From Aliidiomarina sp. (GTDB lineage Bacteria > Pseudomonadota > Gammaproteobacteria > Enterobacterales > Alteromonadaceae), in the NCBI RefSeq assembly GCF_022565475.1, contig NZ_JAIUMR010000001.1, forward strand, positions 310,001 to 374,000: DNA of 64,000 nt, in the 5' to 3' direction. Made by a program: the position numbers and the translations under genes. How positions within the stretch are numbered: position 1 is the first letter of the stretch; every line of letters begins with the position of its first letter. The notes under the pieces were generated by a model, which ran no database searches, was not told the DNA's origin, and saw only the letters and a list, made by a program, of their open reading frames with translations. Shown piece after piece: positions 62,001 through 64,000 of this stretch.

Positions 62001-62235
62001 TGTTTCGTTCAATCGACCGAATCGCACCATTTTCAATCACCAAGGTAGCGTTCTCAATCTGAGTGCCTGGCTCGGTAATTAAAGTCGCATTAGTGAACGC
62101 AATGAGGTTTGGATTATGGTGATGTAGACCTTGGACTGGCGTCGTTTGATCTTGCGGCGCTCCGGCAGCTACCGAAAAGGCAAGCAAACTTGTTCCAGCC
62201 AGCAATAGTGATTGCTTGGTGGATATTCGCATCAT
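59089..62235 (-). CDS. Double-domain exported amidohydrolase with histidine-rich C-terminus
   Basis: 1048 residues from ATG 62235, which starts a signal peptide (MMRISTKQSLLLAGTSLLAF, cleaved near AAG-AP) and has AGGGAAA upstream; the frame is open further back to 62436 without signal features. The first amidohydrolase domain (about 45-455) lacks the H-x-H (YPGFIDPYSNYG). A beta-rich insert (about 465-570) follows. The second domain (about 590-1000) has the intact site in GIIDEHSHIAI, plus HVHSYVASEV, HTFTHILEG and SINSDSND. The tail HAHGHSHHGFGGAH could bind metal. Substrate unknown; peptides or cyclic amides are plausible for this family. Confidence 0.85.
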   Translation of the reverse strand: MMRISTKQSLLLAGTSLLAFSVAAGAPQDQTTPVQGLHHHNPNLIAFTNATLITEPGTQIENATLVIENGAIRSIERNNRAPSGARVIDASGYTIYPGFIDPYSNYGVEQPGRATNRGRSSAPVYSNQREGGNASNAAIHAEKNWVDTFKPDSSQARNYLQQGFTTVQSARLDGIFRGRATTVSLADTLPNTAVYQTRTQHFGSFDKGSSPQQYPQSLMGSIALIRQTLADASWYQDAAGKQASNGQVEFNAALAALQNLQRSGMVFHTTNEQNLLRAHQVFSQFEIPVTYVGSGFEYARLDDVKATGAALILPMSFPAAPELSDQFAELDVSLANLRHWERAPGNPAALANANVRFAFTMNGLEKPQDFWPNVRKAVQHGLSKDRALAALTTQAAEIAGVAEQSGKLAAGYRADLVISRGDLFADGEIVSVWTQGHENSFKPMHPVDFNGNWTVSGFAPAQGEAAFSVKVTASNRLQVELSADDKKVRASNARQDDEQLRFAVNLEEFGHQGVYRFSFKHQSQGQLSGTVQTAAGEVVTITALANDDNESSSAPSTANDRQAVSYISDLTYPNVAFGRDALPEQKNLHIRNATVWTADDQGVLENTDIIVRNGLIHRIGENLSTPRGYEVIDASGMHITPGIIDEHSHIAISQGVNEGTEAITAEVRIGDVVNPDDIHIYRSLAGGTTIAHLLHGSANPIGGQGQAIKLRWGANAEGLKFKETPPTIKMALGENVKQSNWGELYTVRYPQTRMGVAKLIQDAFQQAREYEAEHQAYERMSRAEKRRMAPPRRDYRMETLLQILKSERHTHVHSYVASEVLALMDVVEQQGFRIHTFTHILEGYKVAKEIAEHGARASSFADWWAFKIEAFDAIPQNACLMMEQGVHTSINSDSNDLQRRLNTEAAKSVRYCGMSENDALKMITLHPAEQLEIADYVGSITVGKHADLVFWNHHPLSAYAQVQQTWIEGRKYFDRQDDLAMRERVAAERTALIQKVLGAGEEAQQGHRNGFREEQPTWHCEDQFDVWNQWYSAEHAHGHSHHGFGGAH

Positions 62236-62236
62236 A

Positions 62237-62258
62237 AGTGTTTCCCTAGTGTTTCCCT
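62237..62258 (-). repeat. Tandem 11-bp duplication of the ribosome-binding region
   Basis: AGTGTTTCCCT occurs twice in a row on the + strand, so the minus strand reads AGGGAAACACT twice directly before the ATG of the double amidohydrolase gene. The proximal copy supplies the ribosome site. Confidence 0.8.
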
Positions 62259-62535
62259 TGTTGACAACATCGACGTTAATTCGCCCGTGGCATTTTCTCT
62301 CGCCATTCACTCGCGACAAAAATGCCTGCGACGTTTCGCTGTATGTTATATTGTTGTAATGTTTGTTATTAAAGCTGTTATTGCACTGACAAACAATGAG
62401 AAGCGCGATGAATGACCTTGATTCAGGGGTAAACACAGAAACCAGTGAACCTGAACCTCATTCTATGACGTATTCTCTATATTGAGTGTCAAACCACATC
62501 GTTATTCCACCAATAAGCAAAACAAGGAGTTCACT
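62259..62535. other. Divergent intergenic region, amidohydrolase / cytochrome c'
   Basis: About 280 bases without a supported gene. AT-rich sequence at 62340-62400 should hold the leftward promoter. Arms TGTTTGT (62361-62367) and ACAAACA (62390-62396) form an inverted repeat 22 bases apart. The frame for cytochrome c' is open from 62482, but its signal peptide starts at 62536. Confidence 0.5.
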
Positions 62536-63015
62536 ATGCGTTTGCTAACAACCTTCTCTGCTTTAACCGTTTCAATTGGTATCGCAGCGCTTGCCGCCAC
62601 ATCGAACCCAGTGCAAGCGAGTGCATTTACTCAGGCTGAAGACGCAGTCAAATATCGGCAAGGTGCATTTCAGCTCATTCGTGAAAACTTTGGCTACATG
62701 TCCGGCATGGTACGTGGCGAAATCGACTTTGATGCTGAACAATTCAAACAGCGCAGCCAAGCACTTTATCACCTCAGTAACATCCCATTTGACGCATTTT
62801 CTGGGGCTGGCGAAAATGCCACCGACAACAGTGATGCATTGCCTGCCATTTGGCAGAATCGTAGCGACTTTGATGCCAAGGCTGAAGCCTTTCAACAAGC
62901 GGTAAAAGAACTGGTGGAAGCGGCAGATAGCGAGAATATGCGGACGATTCGTCCGGCATTTATGGCAACTGCGCGGACATGTCAGCAATGCCACGAAGGC
63001 TATCGAGCGGACTAA
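62536..63015 (+). CDS. Cytochrome c', class II c-type cytochrome
   Basis: 159 residues from ATG 62536, with AAGGAG just before it. Sec signal peptide, cleavage near VQA-SA (residue 28). Four-helix-bundle cytochrome with haem site CQQCH at C149-H153 close to the C-terminus, typical of class II. Members bind NO or act in periplasmic electron transfer. The cytochrome b561 gene starts 3 bases after its stop, so the b-type protein is the likely membrane partner. Confidence 0.92.
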   Translation: MRLLTTFSALTVSIGIAALAATSNPVQASAFTQAEDAVKYRQGAFQLIRENFGYMSGMVRGEIDFDAEQFKQRSQALYHLSNIPFDAFSGAGENATDNSDALPAIWQNRSDFDAKAEAFQQAVKELVEAADSENMRTIRPAFMATARTCQQCHEGYRAD

Positions 63016-63018
63016 ACC

Positions 63019-63669
63019 ATGATGAATACGCTGACGATTAAGCTGTGGGACGGCTTCATTCGTAGCTTTCACTGGTTGCTTGTCGTTGTTCTTGCAGGTC
63101 TTTGGTATACCGGCGGAGACATCGACTATATCGACTTGCATCATCAACTGGGTTTGGTGATGCTCGCCCTTCTCCTGACACGGATCATGTGGGGGATAGT
63201 CGGCAGCCAGTCAGCTCGGTTTAGCTATTTTATGCGCTCACCCATTGCAGTTTGGCAATATTTTAAAGCGCCATTCAAGCATGAATACGTCACCCATAAT
63301 CCGGCTGGCGCCTATATGGTGATCATCATGCTGGCATTGCTGCTCAGCCAAGCGATCAGCGGCCTGTTTACCGACGACGCCATTTTCTTTCGTGGACCGT
63401 TGGCCCATCTAGTCAGTAATGACATGGTACGGAGTTTGACCCGTTACCATAAACAGGCATTTGACTATATTTTGATCGCTATCGCACTCCATCTTGTGGC
63501 TATCTTCGTCTACACAGTGATGAAGAAACGACTTGTTGGACCGATGATTACCGGTCGCAAAGCTTATCCGGAAAACGCTCAAGTTAACCAACCCAAACAG
63601 CGTCATGGCGCGTTCGGTTTGGTGCTGCTAGGCATCAATATAACATGGATTTTCGGCTGGCTGAGTTAG
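63019..63669 (+). CDS. Cytochrome b561-type membrane dihaem protein
   Basis: 216 residues, four to five membrane helices, of the Ni/Fe-hydrogenase cytochrome b-like/b561 group. Haem-ligand histidines are in SFHWLLVVVLAG (helix 1), LHHQLGLVML (helix 2) and IAIALHLVAIFVY (helix 4), with another in RYHKQAFDY. Transfers electrons from the quinone pool toward periplasmic partners; here the c' cytochrome is the natural candidate. Two adjacent ATGs (63019, 63022) leave the start uncertain by one residue. Confidence 0.9.
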   Translation: MMNTLTIKLWDGFIRSFHWLLVVVLAGLWYTGGDIDYIDLHHQLGLVMLALLLTRIMWGIVGSQSARFSYFMRSPIAVWQYFKAPFKHEYVTHNPAGAYMVIIMLALLLSQAISGLFTDDAIFFRGPLAHLVSNDMVRSLTRYHKQAFDYILIAIALHLVAIFVYTVMKKRLVGPMITGRKAYPENAQVNQPKQRHGAFGLVLLGINITWIFGWLS

Positions 63670-63678
63670 CCGATGAAT

Positions 63679-63720
63679 GGCACTGAAAGTAATTGAACCG
63701 CTTGCTTTCAGTGCCTTTGG
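63679..63720 (+). terminator. Terminator-like hairpin after cytochrome b561
   Basis: 11-bp perfect stem GGCACTGAAAG/CTTTCAGTGCC with a 15-base loop, but only three T follow. It may be a weak terminator or an mRNA 3' stabiliser. Confidence 0.55.
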
Positions 63721-63781
63721 TTGACTTTACCCGTCGGTCCATGGCAGTCTTAACACTGAATTTTCAATGCAAAAAGTTGCT

Positions 63782-64000
63782 ATGAAACGCATATTAATCG
63801 CAGACGATGACTTTATCAGTCTCGAAGTTCTAAAAGCGATGTTAAGTCGCTACCCCGTCGAAATCCTCACGGCGATGACAGGTGCGGATGCGCTCCAACA
63901 AGCACTCGACCAACAGCCAGCGTTATTGATTTTAGACTATGAAATGCCTGACTTTACCGGAGCTGATCTTTGTATCAAGTTGCGGCAAAACGCAATGTTT
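63782..64000 (+). CDS. Response regulator receiver protein (3' end outside window)
   Basis: 73 residues visible. CheY-like receiver: acidic pocket KRILIADDDFISLE with the D-D pair, phosphoacceptor aspartate in LLILDYEMPDFTG. The gene runs off the right edge, so output domain and length are unknown. No clear ribosome site precedes the ATG at 63782. Confidence 0.88.
   Translation, partial: MKRILIADDDFISLEVLKAMLSRYPVEILTAMTGADALQQALDQQPALLILDYEMPDFTGADLCIKLRQNAMF

Noticed and set aside
62572-63147. 191-codon leftward frame across cytochrome c'
   Set aside because: Antisense to a gene with clear signal peptide and haem motif.

Overview
The window looks like an ordinary chromosomal segment of a marine gammaproteobacterium of the Alteromonadales, most likely Idiomarina or Pseudidiomarina. 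This is an inference from protein content: near-textbook gamma-type FadE, CysB, PabB, AccA, DnaE and GloB; an smc-zipA-ligA block in place of mukB; several secreted peptidases; a branched-chain keto acid dehydrogenase; and a rhombosortase. GC content looks close to 50 percent throughout. I see no insertion sequence, prophage, integron or CRISPR array. Genes are densely packed on both strands, and clear stem-loop terminators separate most transcription units.

Layout. 1-3.9 kb: 3' part of fadE, a possible small RNA, then a thioesterase/2OG-oxygenase pair. 4.0-12.1 kb: an exported-protein cluster with a large subtilisin carrying a GlyGly-CTERM-like tail, two paralogous cysteine-containing lipoproteins, a rhombosortase and an S9 peptidase. 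12.4-18.9 kb: AbgT-type transporter, argE, rnhB, a lipoprotein prolyl oligopeptidase and a SOUL protein. 19.0-24.8 kb: branched-chain keto acid dehydrogenase E1a-E1b-E2, an AstE-like deacylase and a DUF599 protein. 24.9-29.3 kb: RND pump with its adaptor. 29.6-35.1 kb: dnaE-accA-tilS. 35.2-40.3 kb: two identical tRNA-Asp genes, then dnaQ, rnhA, a yafS-like methyltransferase gene, gloB and mltD, in the same order and relative orientation as in E. coli. 40.3-46.9 kb: smc, zipA, ligA. 47.1-50.6 kb: an outer-membrane protein, rmuC, class I fumarase. 50.7-54.2 kb: pabB-nudL-sdaA, again as in E. coli. 54.3-57.7 kb: cysB, yciH and a SpoIIE/STAS partner-switching pair. 57.8-62.2 kb: two amidohydrolase genes holding three amidohydrolase domains. 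62.5-64 kb: cytochrome c', cytochrome b561 and the start of a response regulator.

How the genes fit together. The physiology is that of a protein-eating marine heterotroph: an exported subtilisin and two exported S9 peptidases release peptides and amino acids; SdaA, the AstE-like enzyme and the branched-chain dehydrogenase can feed amino-acid carbon into central metabolism; FadE and fumarase complete oxidation. The rest is core replication, repair, cell-division and envelope machinery.

The most interesting part is 4.0-12.1 kb. A possible rhombosortase substrate, a rhombosortase and a tandem pair of uncharacterised lipoproteins (conserved cysteines and a CGGP..WLIYS core) lie together, which suggests an exported-protease processing or control module. 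Other points worth a second look are a short TilS with an altered PP-loop, a phosphatase whose receiver-like domain lacks the phosphoacceptor aspartate, and amidohydrolase domains that have lost their metal-binding HxH.
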